From Ruminococcus sp. AF46-10NS (GTDB lineage Bacteria > Bacillota > Clostridia > Lachnospirales > Lachnospiraceae): 64,000 bases of DNA. How positions within the stretch are numbered: the stretch's first letter is position 1; the number at the start of each line of letters is the position of its first letter. The notes beneath the pieces were generated by a model. It was not told where the DNA came from. It was given only the letters and a program-made list of their open reading frames with translations, and ran no database searches. The DNA is taken from positions 1 through 64,000 of the forward strand of contig NZ_QRNF01000019.1 in NCBI RefSeq assembly GCF_003474435.1. Direction: 5' to 3'. Shown here piece by piece: positions 26,468-37,908 of this stretch. The translations under genes were made by a program, and so were the position numbers.

Positions 26468-28024
26468 ATGAAAAAAAGAAAATTAATTGTGTTGGCAGCG
26501 GCGACAGCAGCAATGTTATCAATGGGTGTTTCCGTACAGGCAAAAGGCGATGAAAAGACTTTAAATTTCGGATGTCAGATGTACACGGACGGATGTGTAA
26601 ATAGCGCAAATGATGAGAATAGCGGATGGAATGCCATGAGATATGGTATTGCAGAAGCATTATTCAAATTTGATGATAACATGGAGGTTGTACCGTGGCT
26701 TGCTGAGAGTTATGAAGTAAATGATGAACATACAGAATGGACGATCAAGCTGAAAGATGGTATTAAATTCTCTGACGGATGCGATCTGACTCCGACAAAG
26801 GTAAAAGAATATTTTGATCATATGAAAGAGGTAGGACCATCCGGATCTGCAAAACCTGAAAAATATCTGGAATTTGAAGCAGAAGTTACTGTGGATGATG
26901 ATGCAAATACTGTCACTATCAAAACAAGTAAACCATATGCCAACCTTGTAGGACAGCTTTGTCATCCAACTATGGGAATCACAGATGTAGAGCATATTGA
27001 AAACTATGACAATGGAATCATTGGAACAGGCCCATATAAAATTGATGAGTTTAATGGTGTGGGTGTTGGTTATACATTATCTGCAAATGAATATTATCGT
27101 GAAGATGTTCCATATGATAAAGTTAATCTGATGTTTATGGGCGATAACTCTGCAAAAACAATGGCACTTCAGAGTGGACAGGTAGACCTGGTTGAGAATA
27201 TTACAAATGTTGCAGACATTAAGAATTTCCAGGACAGCGATGATTATACAGTTGATATCGCATCCGGTGTACGTTGTGGATTTGCATGGATGAATTTTGA
27301 TGGTGTTCTCGGAAACAAAACACTTCGTCAGGCGATTCTGATGGCAATCGACAATGATACGATCTGCAACTCCAAAACAATCGGTGGACTTTATACACCA
27401 GGATTTTCCGTACTGCCATCTACTCTGAATTACGATTATGATAAACTGGAAAATCCATATACCTATGATCCGGAAAAAGCAAAGCAGATTCTGGATGATG
27501 CAGGAATTGTTGATACTGACGGAGATGGAATCCGTGAACTCGATGGTCAGAATATCAATCTCAGATACATCTCTTATGAGAATCGTCTTCTGAATGATTT
27601 TGCAGATGCACATGCGCAGTATCTTGCAGAAATTGGTATTGGTGTTACTCCGGAATATGGAAGCTCTGATGATCAGTGGAGTAAACTTGCAGCACTGGAT
27701 TATGATTTTAATAATAATAACTGGATTACCGTTGGTACGGGAGATCCTCTGGCATATATGGCTAACTGGGCAACGGATACCAGCTACTGTGCATATTCTA
27801 ATCCAGACTATGATAAGCTGTATGAAGAATTAAAAGGTGAGATGGACCCTGAAAAGAGAAAAGATCTGATCTTCCAGATGCAGCAGATTCTGGTAGATGA
27901 TGCAGCAGTTCTGATCGACGGATATTATAACTCATCCATGATCTACAATAAGAACGTTGGATCTGCTCATATCCATACAGCTGATTACTACTGGCTCTCA
28001 ACAGAAATTACTCCTGCTGAATAA
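26468..28024 (+). CDS. ABC transporter substrate-binding protein, family 5 (NikA/OppA-like)
   Basis: The 518-residue protein is a peptide/nickel-type SBP (family 5). After a signal peptide ending VQAKG it shows VPWLAESYEV, WTIKLKDGIKFSDG and GTGPYKIDEF, landmarks shared with E. coli NikA. There is no lipobox Cys, which is odd for a Gram-positive SBP. It is the first gene of an operon with two permeases, two ATPases and a MATE exporter, behind a B12 riboswitch. The substrate may be cobalt (as a chelate), nickel or a corrinoid-related compound; the regulation points to cobalt or corrinoid. Confidence 0.88.
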   Translation: MKKRKLIVLAAATAAMLSMGVSVQAKGDEKTLNFGCQMYTDGCVNSANDENSGWNAMRYGIAEALFKFDDNMEVVPWLAESYEVNDEHTEWTIKLKDGIKFSDGCDLTPTKVKEYFDHMKEVGPSGSAKPEKYLEFEAEVTVDDDANTVTIKTSKPYANLVGQLCHPTMGITDVEHIENYDNGIIGTGPYKIDEFNGVGVGYTLSANEYYREDVPYDKVNLMFMGDNSAKTMALQSGQVDLVENITNVADIKNFQDSDDYTVDIASGVRCGFAWMNFDGVLGNKTLRQAILMAIDNDTICNSKTIGGLYTPGFSVLPSTLNYDYDKLENPYTYDPEKAKQILDDAGIVDTDGDGIRELDGQNINLRYISYENRLLNDFADAHAQYLAEIGIGVTPEYGSSDDQWSKLAALDYDFNNNNWITVGTGDPLAYMANWATDTSYCAYSNPDYDKLYEELKGEMDPEKRKDLIFQMQQILVDDAAVLIDGYYNSSMIYNKNVGSAHIHTADYYWLSTEITPAE

Positions 28025-28053
28025 GAAAACGAAAATAAGAAGAGGTGTCTTTT

Positions 28054-28992
28054 TTGAGTAAAAAGCAAATAATTAAGCGACTTTTACAGATTGTAATCGT
28101 ACTGATCGGTATCAGCTTTATTACATTTGCACTGACTTTTATGTCTCCAGGTGATCCCGTGCGAAATATGTACACGGCAACTGGCGTAATGCCCACAGAA
28201 GAGATGGTTCAGGAAACAAGAGAAGAACTTGGTCTGAACGATCCGTTTCTGGTACAGTATACAAGATGGCTTAAAAACTGTCTGAAGGGTGATTTCGGCA
28301 AGTCATACAGTTTGAATAAACCGGTTACTGAACTTCTTGTAGCCAGATTATGGCCAACTCTGAAACTTACATTAATGTCCATGCTCCTTATGCTGGTCAT
28401 TTCGGTACCTTTAGGTATGCTATCTGCCATATATAAGGATAAATGGATAGATTATCTCGTCCGGGGAATTACATTCCTCGGATGTGCTATGCCTAATTTC
28501 TGGGTTGGACTTTTACTAATGCTTGTATTCTGCGTTTATGTCAATGTATTTCCGGTTATCAGTTCTGCGGGAGACTTTAAGAGTCTGTTTCTTCCCGCAT
28601 TGACCCTGGCTATTGCCATGTCTTCCAAATATACAAGACAGGTTAGAACAGCAGTGCTGGATGAACTGAATCAGGACTATGTAATCGGCGCACAGGCAAG
28701 AGGAGTAAAAAGATCAAAGATTATCTGGGGTAATGTTTTTCCGAACTCATTATTGCCATTGATCACAATGTTCGGTCTCTCCATAGGCTCACTTCTTGGA
28801 GGAACCAGTGTTGTAGAGGTGATTTTTTCTTACCCAGGTCTTGGAAACCTTGCAGTTTCCGCGATTACATCCAGCGATTATAATCTGATCCAGGGATATG
28901 TATTGTGGCTTGCTCTGATTTATATGGTAATTAATCTGATCGTTGATGCATCTTATGTTTATATTGATCCACGTATGCGGTTAAAGGAGTAG
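28054..28992 (+). CDS. ABC transporter permease (NikB/OppB-like)
   Basis: This permease has six hydrophobic segments, an N-terminal one followed by a large extracytoplasmic loop, and the conserved EAA-type loop AQARGVKRSKIIWGNVFPN. TTG 28054 is the best start: the ribosome site GAAGAGG (28039-28045) overlaps the alternative GTG at 28045. About 312 residues. It forms the membrane channel together with the next gene. Confidence 0.88.
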   Translation: MSKKQIIKRLLQIVIVLIGISFITFALTFMSPGDPVRNMYTATGVMPTEEMVQETREELGLNDPFLVQYTRWLKNCLKGDFGKSYSLNKPVTELLVARLWPTLKLTLMSMLLMLVISVPLGMLSAIYKDKWIDYLVRGITFLGCAMPNFWVGLLLMLVFCVYVNVFPVISSAGDFKSLFLPALTLAIAMSSKYTRQVRTAVLDELNQDYVIGAQARGVKRSKIIWGNVFPNSLLPLITMFGLSIGSLLGGTSVVEVIFSYPGLGNLAVSAITSSDYNLIQGYVLWLALIYMVINLIVDASYVYIDPRMRLKE

Positions 28993-28996
28993 AATC

Positions 28997-29824
28997 GTGA
29001 AAAAGAAAAACAGATTTTTAGCAAATAAAACTTTTGTCGTGTTTTCTATTCTGGCAGTCTGTATTATTCTTGCAGCTGTGTTTGCACCGGTGGTTACCAG
29101 AGGTGTTGATCCGTTAAAAGGTTCTCTGGTAGATGCATTGCTGCCACCATGTAAAGAACATATTTTTGGAACAGACAAAATGGGACGGGATATTTTTTCA
29201 AGAGTTATTTATGGAGCACGTGCTTCGTTGTCCGCAACCTTTGGTGTTGTTGCCCTGATCTTTCTGGTGGGTACTGTTACCGGAGTTCTTGCAGGATATT
29301 TCGGAGGGGTGATCGATGCTGTTATTATGCGAATTGCAGATATGATGCTTGCTTTCCCCGGATTAGTACTGGCACTTGCCGTTGCAGGTATCATGGGTGC
29401 AAGTATCAAAAATGCGATTATTGCTATTGTTGTAGTAAGCTGGACGAAATATGCACGTTTGGCACGAAGTCTGGTTATGAAGATCCGTGACAGGGATTAT
29501 GTATCAGCAGCGATCGTTACTGGCTCAAAAACACCATATATGTTGTTTCGATATATGCTTCCGAATGCACTTCCAACACTGATCATTACTGCAGCAACAG
29601 ATATTGGTTCCATGATGCTGGAATTAGCAGCAATGTCCTTCCTGGGCTTTGGCGCAAAGCCCCCGGCACCAGAATGGGGATATATGCTGAATGAAGGAAG
29701 AGCGTGTATGCAGTCAGCTCCGTGGCTGATGATCTTTCCTGGTCTTGCTATTTTTGTTGTAGTTGTTGTATTCAATATGCTTGGGGATTCTATTCGTGAT
29801 ATCCTTGATCCAAGAAATGAGTAG
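28997..29824 (+). CDS. ABC transporter permease (NikC/OppC-like)
   Basis: The 275-residue permease has the OppC N-terminal segment, the DKMGRDIFSRVIYGARASL signature of NikC/DppC proteins, and the EAA loop region VTGSKTPYMLFRYMLPN. GTG 28997 follows AAAGGAG. It is 4 bp past the previous stop codon. Confidence 0.9.
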   Translation: MKKKNRFLANKTFVVFSILAVCIILAAVFAPVVTRGVDPLKGSLVDALLPPCKEHIFGTDKMGRDIFSRVIYGARASLSATFGVVALIFLVGTVTGVLAGYFGGVIDAVIMRIADMMLAFPGLVLALAVAGIMGASIKNAIIAIVVVSWTKYARLARSLVMKIRDRDYVSAAIVTGSKTPYMLFRYMLPNALPTLIITAATDIGSMMLELAAMSFLGFGAKPPAPEWGYMLNEGRACMQSAPWLMIFPGLAIFVVVVVFNMLGDSIRDILDPRNE

Positions 29825-29835
29825 GAGGAATAAAC

Positions 29836-30618
29836 ATGCTGAAATTGAATAATGTGACAATCTCCTACAAAGATGTCCCAACTGTCCAGAATTTTAATCT
29901 GGATATGAAAGAGGGACAGGTCATCTCCCTGGTAGGAGAATCAGGAAGTGGAAAAACTACGGTTATTCGCGCGATTCTGGGACTTCTTGCAGGTGGTGGT
30001 AAAGTTACCGAAGGAAGTATCTTATTTGAGGGAGAAGACCTTTTATCTTACACACCGGAGCAATGGAGAAAGCTTAGAGGTTCCGATATTTCCATGATTT
30101 TTCAGGATAGTGGTGCGATGATGAATCCGACAAAAAAAATCGGAAGTGTTTTTACTGAATATATACTTACCCATGAAAAAATCTCCAAAAAAGAAGCATG
30201 GAATAAGGGAATCGCAATGCTGGAAAAAATGAGGCTCCCTTCCGCAGATAATATTATGGAATCTTATCCTTTTCAGTTATCTGGCGGTATGAGACAAAGA
30301 GTTGGTATTGCTATGGGAATGACTTATCAGCCGAAACTTCTTCTGGCAGATGAACCAACTTCTGCACTGGATGTGACAACGCAGGCTCAGATTGTTCGAC
30401 AGATGATGCAGCTTAGAGATGATTATCATACGAGTATTATTGTGGTGACACATAATCTGGGAGTGGCGGCCTATATGTCAGATTATATTATTGTAATGAA
30501 AAACGGAAAAATGGAAGATCAGGGCTCAAGAGAGTATATTCTGAAGGAATCAAACAATGAATATACCAGAAAACTTCTGGAAGCGGTTCCGTCTCTGGGA
30601 GGTGAACGATATGTCTGA
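29836..30618 (+). CDS. ABC transporter ATP-binding protein (NikD/OppD-like)
   Basis: The 260-residue ATPase has Walker A GESGSGKT, signature LSGGMRQRV, Walker B LLLADEPTSALD and the H-loop VVTHN. The C-terminal OppD extension with Cys/Pro is absent, as in short NikD forms. It overlaps the next gene by 8 bp. Confidence 0.92.
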   Translation: MLKLNNVTISYKDVPTVQNFNLDMKEGQVISLVGESGSGKTTVIRAILGLLAGGGKVTEGSILFEGEDLLSYTPEQWRKLRGSDISMIFQDSGAMMNPTKKIGSVFTEYILTHEKISKKEAWNKGIAMLEKMRLPSADNIMESYPFQLSGGMRQRVGIAMGMTYQPKLLLADEPTSALDVTTQAQIVRQMMQLRDDYHTSIIVVTHNLGVAAYMSDYIIVMKNGKMEDQGSREYILKESNNEYTRKLLEAVPSLGGERYV

Positions 30619-31585
30619 AAACAGAGAAGTGATACTGGAAGCAAAACATGTGACCAGAAGATTTGCAGCATCACATGGGCGAACACTTCTGGCAAACAAC
30701 GATATCAGCTTAAAAATGTACAAGGGTGAGACATTGGGACTGGTAGGCGAATCCGGATGTGGAAAGAGTACATTTATGAGATTTCTGGTTTCTCTTGATA
30801 CTCCTTCAGAGGGAGAAATCCTGTATCGTGGCACTGACATCACGAAATTAAAAGGTGAAGAACTGAGAAAAAATCGCCAGAACATTCAGATGGTATTTCA
30901 GGATCCGACCTTATCTTTTAATCCAAAAATGAAAATTCGCGATATTGTATGCGAACCTTTGATGAACTTTAAAAAGATCAGGAAGTCCGAGAAAGATTCC
31001 GTCTGCAGAAAGCTTCTTGAGATGGTAGAATTACCCGGCGATTTTGCAGACCGTTATCCTCATAATATGAGTGGTGGACAGCGCCAGAGAGTTGCTATTG
31101 CAAGAGCACTTGCATTGGAACCTGAAATCGTTGTTCTTGATGAAGCAACTTCTGCTCTGGATGTTTCTGTTCAGAAAACAGTAATAGAATTGATCATAAA
31201 ACTTCAGAAAGAGAAGAATATTACGTTTGGTTTTATCTGTCATGATATAGCACTGGTTCAGCTGGTGGCACATCAGGTAGCGGTTATGTATCTTGGGAAT
31301 CTGGTGGAAGTTCTTCCGGGAAAAGAACTTGGAACAAAAGCCATGCATCCATATACAAAAGCGTTGATGGGAGCCGTATTTGACATTAATATGGATTTTT
31401 CAAAACCAATCGAAAGTATTGAAAGCGAGGCTCCAAGCCCGCTGGATCTTCCAAAGGGGTGTCCGTTCCAGGGAAGATGTGATCATTGTATGGATATCTG
31501 CAAAATAAAGAACCCGAAGCTTACAGAAGTCGAAAATGGACACAGCGTTGCCTGCCATTTGTTTCAAAAGGGTAGTGAAAAATGA
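30611..31585 (+). CDS. ABC transporter ATP-binding protein (NikE/OppF-like)
   Basis: The 324-residue ATPase has Walker A GESGCGKS, signature MSGGQRQRV, Walker B IVVLDEATSALD, and the OppF C-terminal domain with a Cys-rich end (GCPFQGRCDHCMDIC). ATG 30611 is chosen because of GGGAGGTGAACGAT just before it and because homology starts at SENREVILEA; an upstream ATG at 30557 lies inside the previous gene. The last four bases overlap the MATE start. Confidence 0.92.
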   Translation: MSENREVILEAKHVTRRFAASHGRTLLANNDISLKMYKGETLGLVGESGCGKSTFMRFLVSLDTPSEGEILYRGTDITKLKGEELRKNRQNIQMVFQDPTLSFNPKMKIRDIVCEPLMNFKKIRKSEKDSVCRKLLEMVELPGDFADRYPHNMSGGQRQRVAIARALALEPEIVVLDEATSALDVSVQKTVIELIIKLQKEKNITFGFICHDIALVQLVAHQVAVMYLGNLVEVLPGKELGTKAMHPYTKALMGAVFDINMDFSKPIESIESEAPSPLDLPKGCPFQGRCDHCMDICKIKNPKLTEVENGHSVACHLFQKGSEK

Positions 31586-32949
31586 AAAAAAACAGCTTGA
31601 CCTCTGGAAATATAGGGAAAGCATTATTGCTTTTTGTGCTTCCGCTGATTGCCGGAAGCCTGATCCAGCAGTTGTATACAACCGTTGATGCGATTATTGT
31701 TGGACAGTTTACAGGAAAAGTTGGACTTGCATCCATTGATTCTGTACATACACTTTTCAAGTTTCCGATTAACTTTATGAATGGATTGGCAACCGGTGCA
31801 ACTATTATGATTTCCGGATATTTCGGAGCAAAAGACAAAAAAGGGTTACATTGTGCAGTGCGTACAGCACTTTTGCTTGCCGGTATTCTTGGAATTATCT
31901 GTGCAGTAGTGGGTATTATTTTTTCCCCATGGCTTCTCAAAATCATGTCTGTTCCGAAAGAAATTCATGCAGAGGCATTGATCTACTGCCGTATTTATAT
32001 GGGCGGTATTTGGGCGATGATCCTCTATAATATGATGGCCGGTGTTCTGCGTGCATTCGGGGATTCCAAAAATCCTTTATATGTTTTGCTTGTATGCAGT
32101 GTGGTCAATATCGTCGCAGATCTTATATTGGTAGGAGTTTTTCATGCCGGCGTTGGAGGAGCTGCTGCGGCCACGGTACTTTCACAAATTGTGAGCGTGG
32201 TATTTACCGCATATCTCCTTATGAAATCTGATTTTCTGGAAGAAAATATAGGCATCAGGACTATGGGAATATGTAAAGAGCATATGGGAATGATGATAAA
32301 AAAAGGTTTTCCATTAGCTCTTCAATCAATGCTGTTCCCAATCGCCAATTCTATTGTTCAGGCAAGTGTTAATACGATGGGAACTGACAGTATTGCGGCA
32401 TGGGGAATCTGTGATAAACTTGATCTGCTGATCTGGCTAGTCGCGGATTCCATGGGACCGGTACTGACTACATATACCGCACAGAATCTTGGTGCCGGTA
32501 AGTCGGAGAGAGTAAAGAAAGGTGTTTTCGTTGGTACTGGTCTATCTGTGGTCGCAGTAGGAATTATCAGTATTGTCCTTTATTTTGGCGCTGGTCTGAT
32601 CGGACCGCTTTTTATCGATCAGAAAGATGTTCCGACATTGATACCTCTTGTTATAAAATACATGCAGATGATGGCACCATTTTTTGCGTTTTATGCTGTT
32701 GTAGAAGCACTTTCGGGAGCCTGCTGCGGTCTTGGTGAAACACTGGTACCAATGATAACTACCATGATTACGATCTGCTTGTTTCGAGTAGCTGGTATTT
32801 GGTTTGTTTTGCCAAGGTTTGATACAATGGAATGCATTGTATGGATTTATATTGCATCATGGATTGTGTCAGGTGTTGCTTTTATTATTTTGTATCTGAT
32901 AAAGGTTCATAAAATCCATCAGAAAAAGGAAACAACTCTGGCATCGTGA
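31582..32949 (+). CDS. MATE family efflux transporter
   Basis: The 455-residue protein has twelve hydrophobic segments in two halves. The start is NIGKALLLFVLPLIAGSLIQQLY and the centre carries GVGGAAAATVLSQ, features of the NorM/DinF-like MATE family (Na+- or H+-driven export). It overlaps the NikE-like stop by 4 bp, so it is translated with the ABC transporter and lies in the same B12-riboswitch operon. The substrate is unknown; export linked to the imported compound is possible. Confidence 0.88.
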   Translation: MKKNSLTSGNIGKALLLFVLPLIAGSLIQQLYTTVDAIIVGQFTGKVGLASIDSVHTLFKFPINFMNGLATGATIMISGYFGAKDKKGLHCAVRTALLLAGILGIICAVVGIIFSPWLLKIMSVPKEIHAEALIYCRIYMGGIWAMILYNMMAGVLRAFGDSKNPLYVLLVCSVVNIVADLILVGVFHAGVGGAAAATVLSQIVSVVFTAYLLMKSDFLEENIGIRTMGICKEHMGMMIKKGFPLALQSMLFPIANSIVQASVNTMGTDSIAAWGICDKLDLLIWLVADSMGPVLTTYTAQNLGAGKSERVKKGVFVGTGLSVVAVGIISIVLYFGAGLIGPLFIDQKDVPTLIPLVIKYMQMMAPFFAFYAVVEALSGACCGLGETLVPMITTMITICLFRVAGIWFVLPRFDTMECIVWIYIASWIVSGVAFIILYLIKVHKIHQKKETTLAS

Positions 32950-32975
32950 TATTCTGCAAAAATATAATGATTGGA

Positions 32976-33018
32976 AATCGCTGCATCCCCGTATTTGTCA
33001 GGATACAGCGATTTTTTG
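32976..33018 (+). terminator. Terminator of the transporter operon
   Basis: AATCGCTGCATCC pairs with GGATACAGCGATT, followed by a T-run. Confidence 0.85.
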
Positions 33019-33156
33019 ATGCCATGATATATATTATTTTGTTTCTGCATAGAAAATACATTTTTATATAAAAAAATTAAAAATCCTCTTTACTTTCTTA
33101 AGTTAATATAATAAAATCTATAAATATGTGAAAACATACATGGAAGGGAGAGAAAC

Positions 33157-34687
33157 ATGACAACAGCACATATTTGTATAATGGCAGCCATTATCGTCTA
33201 CCTGGGTGCAATGATCTTTGTGGGTTATCTGTGCTCCAAGAACAACAATGACAGTTCTGACTTTTACCTGGGAGGAAGAAAGCTTGGCCCTCTGGTAACA
33301 GCCATGAGTGCAGAGGCTTCTGACATGAGCAGCTGGCTTCTGATGGGATTGCCTGGACTTGCTTATCTTACCGGTATTGCAGACGCAGGCTGGACAGCCA
33401 TTGGCCTTGCAATTGGAACTTATGTAAACTGGAGGATTGTGGCAAAAAGAATCCGCCGCTACACACATGTGGCCGGAAACTCCATTACACTGCCATCCTT
33501 TTCAGTAACCGTTACAGAGATGAGAAGAAGATCCTGCAGTCCATCGGAGCGATTTTTATCGTAATCTTTTTTATTCCGTATACAGCTTCCGGATTTGCAG
33601 CCTGTGGTAAGCTTTTTGCCAGTCTCTTTGGCGTAAAATATCTGCCGGCCATGATCATCAGTGCACTGGTTATTGTTGGATATACCACACTGGAGGATTC
33701 CTGGCAGCATCTACTACAGATTTTATTCAGAGTATCATCATGTCCATCGCACTTGTGATTGTATTCGTATTCGGGATCAGCACTGCCGGTGGTATTGAGG
33801 CAGTTGCAGACCATGCAAGATCCCTGCCGGGATATCTGACTATGTTTACTACATATGATCCCACAACCGGAACAGAACAGGCATATCCACTGCTTAACAT
33901 TATTTCCATGCTTGCATGGGGACTTGGATATTTCGGAATGCCACATATTCTTCTTCGTTTCATGGCGATTGAAGACGAAGAGAAACTTACGCTTTCCAGA
34001 AGAGTGGCAACTACATGGGTAGTGATCTCACTGGCAGTAGCAGTACTGATCGGTGTGGTAGGACTTGGAATGACAGCAGCAGGAGAGTTTGACCTTCTGG
34101 AGGGCTCCGCATCTGAGACAATTATCGTTCAGATCGCAGATCTTCTCAGTAAACATGGTGTAATTGCAGCAATCCTTGCAGGACTCATCCTTGCAGGAAT
34201 CCTGGCATCCACCATGTCAACCGCAGATTCTCAGCTCCTGGCAGCATCCTCAGCCGTTTCTTCCGACCTTCTCGGAAGCATCCTGAAGGATAAAGAAACA
34301 AAAAAAGAAAGCATGGTAGCCGATAAGATTACGCTTCTTCTCATCGCAGTAGTAGCCATGTTTATTGCCCGCGACCCGAACAGTTCCGTGTTTACTATCG
34401 TATCCTTTGCCTGGGCAGGCTTCGGAGCTGTATTCGGCCCTGTAGTCCTCCTGGCATTATTCTGGAGACGCTCCAACTGGCAGGGAGCCCTGGCAGGAAT
34501 GATCTGCGGTGGCTCCATGGTATTCATCTGGAAGTACGGAATCAGCAAACTGGGGGGTGCCTGGGGAATCTATGAACTTCTTCCGGCTTTTATAGTAGCC
34601 ATTGCTGCAAACATCATAGTAAGTCTGCTTACCAAAGCCCCATCCAAAGAGATCACTGATGAATTTGACAAGGTAAACCAGAAATAA
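33157..34687 (+). CDS. Sodium:solute symporter (PutP-like), frame broken twice
   Basis: The restored protein has about 510 residues and belongs to the SSS family; the best match is a sodium/proline symporter. FYLGGRKLGPLVTAMSAEASDMSSW is the PutP signature (quoted in part). One T is missing in the T-run 33499-33502, and one G at 33692/33693 (TTL-G-GFLAAS). Both breaks are healed by one base. It lies between the MATE terminator and a convergent folate operon, with which it shares a bidirectional terminator. Confidence 0.88.
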
Positions 34688-34743
34688 AAGCCTCTGCCAT
34701 TTTACCAAATTGAATACAATCAAAACAGCAACACCAGACAATA

Positions 34744-34786
34744 AAAGCCGATACAGATGTCCTGATTTGCATCTGTATCGGGCTTT
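34744..34786 (+). terminator. Bidirectional terminator between the symporter and the folate operon
   Basis: A 15-bp stem (AAGCCGATACAGATG / CATCTGTATCGGGCTTT) lies between two convergent genes. Confidence 0.8.
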
Positions 34787-34802
34787 ATGTTCTTTTAATT
34801 TA

Positions 34803-35624
34803 TCAATTTTTCCCCTCAAGCTTTTTTAAAAGCTGACTCATAGTCTGGTTCAGCACCGGATGCCGAAAATACGGTGCGATCTCCACCATAGGCTTCAGTA
34901 CAAAATCACGGTTTTCCATATCAATATGCGGAACATGCAATTCTTCTGTATCAATGATCTCGTTATCATAAAACAAAATATCAAGATCCAGTGTCCGCGG
35001 CCCCCAGTGAACGATCCTCTTTCGGTCAGCAGCCTGTTCGAGTATATGCAGTCTGTCAAGAAGATCTTCCGGCGAAAGAAGTGTACGGACTCTCAAAACA
35101 CCGTTGAGGAATTCATCCTGTTCCACACCACCATAAGGCTCCGTTACAAGATACCCGGAAACCTTCTCAACAACAATTTCCTTCATATCACGAAGCCCCT
35201 GGATCGCATTATCCAGATACTTTTTCTTGTCACCCATATTAGAACCAAATGCAATAAAAGCAGTATGCCATCCACGGGTGATCTCCACAGCAACTGTTTT
35301 CAGAGGAAGCCTTACAGGAGCCCACGGTTTCTCTATGCGAAGAGTGATCTTTTTAAGAAGCGGAAGAGAGAGCAGTAACATCTCAGCCAGATTTTCCACA
35401 GCAGCTTCAAGCAGTTTATAAGTGTTCTTCTGAAGAAAATCCGTGATCATATGACTGACTTCTCCATAATTAATAGAAGCAGAGAGATCGTCGGTAAGCC
35501 CTGCCGGGCGCGTTTCTGTATACATAATTGCAGAAACTACAAATTTCTGTCCAAGAGCAGTTTCTTCCGGAAATACACCATGGTTTGCAAAAATCTCAAG
35601 ATCTCTGATTTCGATTTTATCCAT
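34803..35624 (-). CDS. folK: Bifunctional dihydroneopterin aldolase / HPPK
   Basis: Two folate enzymes are fused in 273 residues. Residues 1 to about 117 are FolB (start DKIEIRDLEIFANHGVFPEE). The remainder is FolK (AFIAFGSNMGDK, the pyrophosphokinase motif WGPRTLDLDILFYDN, and VPHIDMENRDFVL). It is the last gene of the minus-strand operon folE-HD-folP-folBK and completes the pterin branch of folate synthesis. Confidence 0.95.
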   Translation of the reverse strand: MDKIEIRDLEIFANHGVFPEETALGQKFVVSAIMYTETRPAGLTDDLSASINYGEVSHMITDFLQKNTYKLLEAAVENLAEMLLLSLPLLKKITLRIEKPWAPVRLPLKTVAVEITRGWHTAFIAFGSNMGDKKKYLDNAIQGLRDMKEIVVEKVSGYLVTEPYGGVEQDEFLNGVLRVRTLLSPEDLLDRLHILEQAADRKRIVHWGPRTLDLDILFYDNEIIDTEELHVPHIDMENRDFVLKPMVEIAPYFRHPVLNQTMSQLLKKLEGKN

Positions 35625-35633
35625 CAGTTCCTC

Positions 35634-36926
<1,293 letters not shown>

Positions 36927-36927
<1 letters not shown>

Positions 36928-37484
36928 CAGTCTTTAACCATTGCAAGGAACTGTTTCTGAAGTTCCATATTTTCTTTAAATTCACCCCTTGTAACAGTTG
37001 TAACGGTTTTGCTTCCCGGCTTTTTGATTCCACGCATAGTCATGCAGGTGTGTTCAGCTTCCAACATGACCATGATTCCTTTCGGATCAAGAACTCGCTC
37101 TAATGCATCTGCGATCTGGACAGTAAGACGCTCCTGGATCTGAGGCCTTCTTGCGTAAACATCTACTGTACGGGCCAGTTTGCTTAAACCGGTAACTTTG
37201 CCGTTTGGAATATAGGCAATATGGGCTTTTCCGTAAAATGGCATCAGATGATGCTCACACATGGAATAGAAAGTGATATCTTTTTCCAAAACCATCTCAT
37301 TATTTTCTACATGGAACTGTTTCTGAAGATATTCGTCTGCCTCGTTGTCAAGTCCGCCGTAAATTTCTTCACACATACGGGCAATACGCTCAGGTGTTCC
37401 CTGAAGACCCTCTCTGTCAACATCTTCGCCGATTCCTTCAAGAAGAAGCTTGATCGCCTCTTCAACTTTCGCTTTGTCTACCAT
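36927..37484 (-). CDS. folE: GTP cyclohydrolase I
   Basis: FolE converts GTP to dihydroneopterin triphosphate. The protein shows the zinc ligands in [12 protein letters not shown] and [11 protein letters not shown] 37484 is chosen over an upstream TTG because the ribosome site GGAGG is 9 bp before it. It is the first gene of the operon, behind the THF riboswitch. Confidence 0.95.
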
Positions 37485-37590
37485 AAATAACAACCTCCAT
37501 TTGTTAAAAAAATCACAGTTTTCGGAGACTGTCTTTTTTATTTTTGGGCATAAAAAAAGATATCTCCAATTGTAATAGAACGTATGTCGA

Positions 37591-37730
37591 AAAAAGCCCT
37601 ACACAATATGAGATAATCTCTTATATTGCTGCAACGGGTGCGAACTTCATACCGTAAGACGTACTTTTCGTTCTGGCGACAACTCCCCATTCGCCAAACA
37701 CTTGACGCATAAAGCCCTATTTTGCATATC
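37591..37730 (-). ncRNA. Tetrahydrofolate (THF) riboswitch with terminator, upstream of folE
   Basis: On the minus strand the leader carries GCGTCAAGTG, a GGCGAATGGGG..GTCGCC arm, AACGAA and CCGTTGCAGC in order, matching the pattern of the folT/folE THF riboswitch I know from Clostridiales. It ends in the stem AATATAAGAGA/TCTCATATT followed by GGGCTTTTTT, a likely expression-platform terminator (37591-37628). A -10 TATACT lies on the minus strand at 37747-37752, with a weak -35. The fit is by eye, not by a covariance model. Confidence 0.7.
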
Positions 37731-37908
37731 ATTCATTTCAGGGACAAGTATACCATATACTAATACAATAAGAAAGGGAAAATGATAAAAAAATATCACA
37801 AAAATAGTGGATATGTTCTATGAATTATGTAGTATTATCTATAGATTTGGCCGATTTTTACAGACTGTACCAGGTACAAAAGAAAGAAAAAGTAAAAGGC
37901 AGATAATT

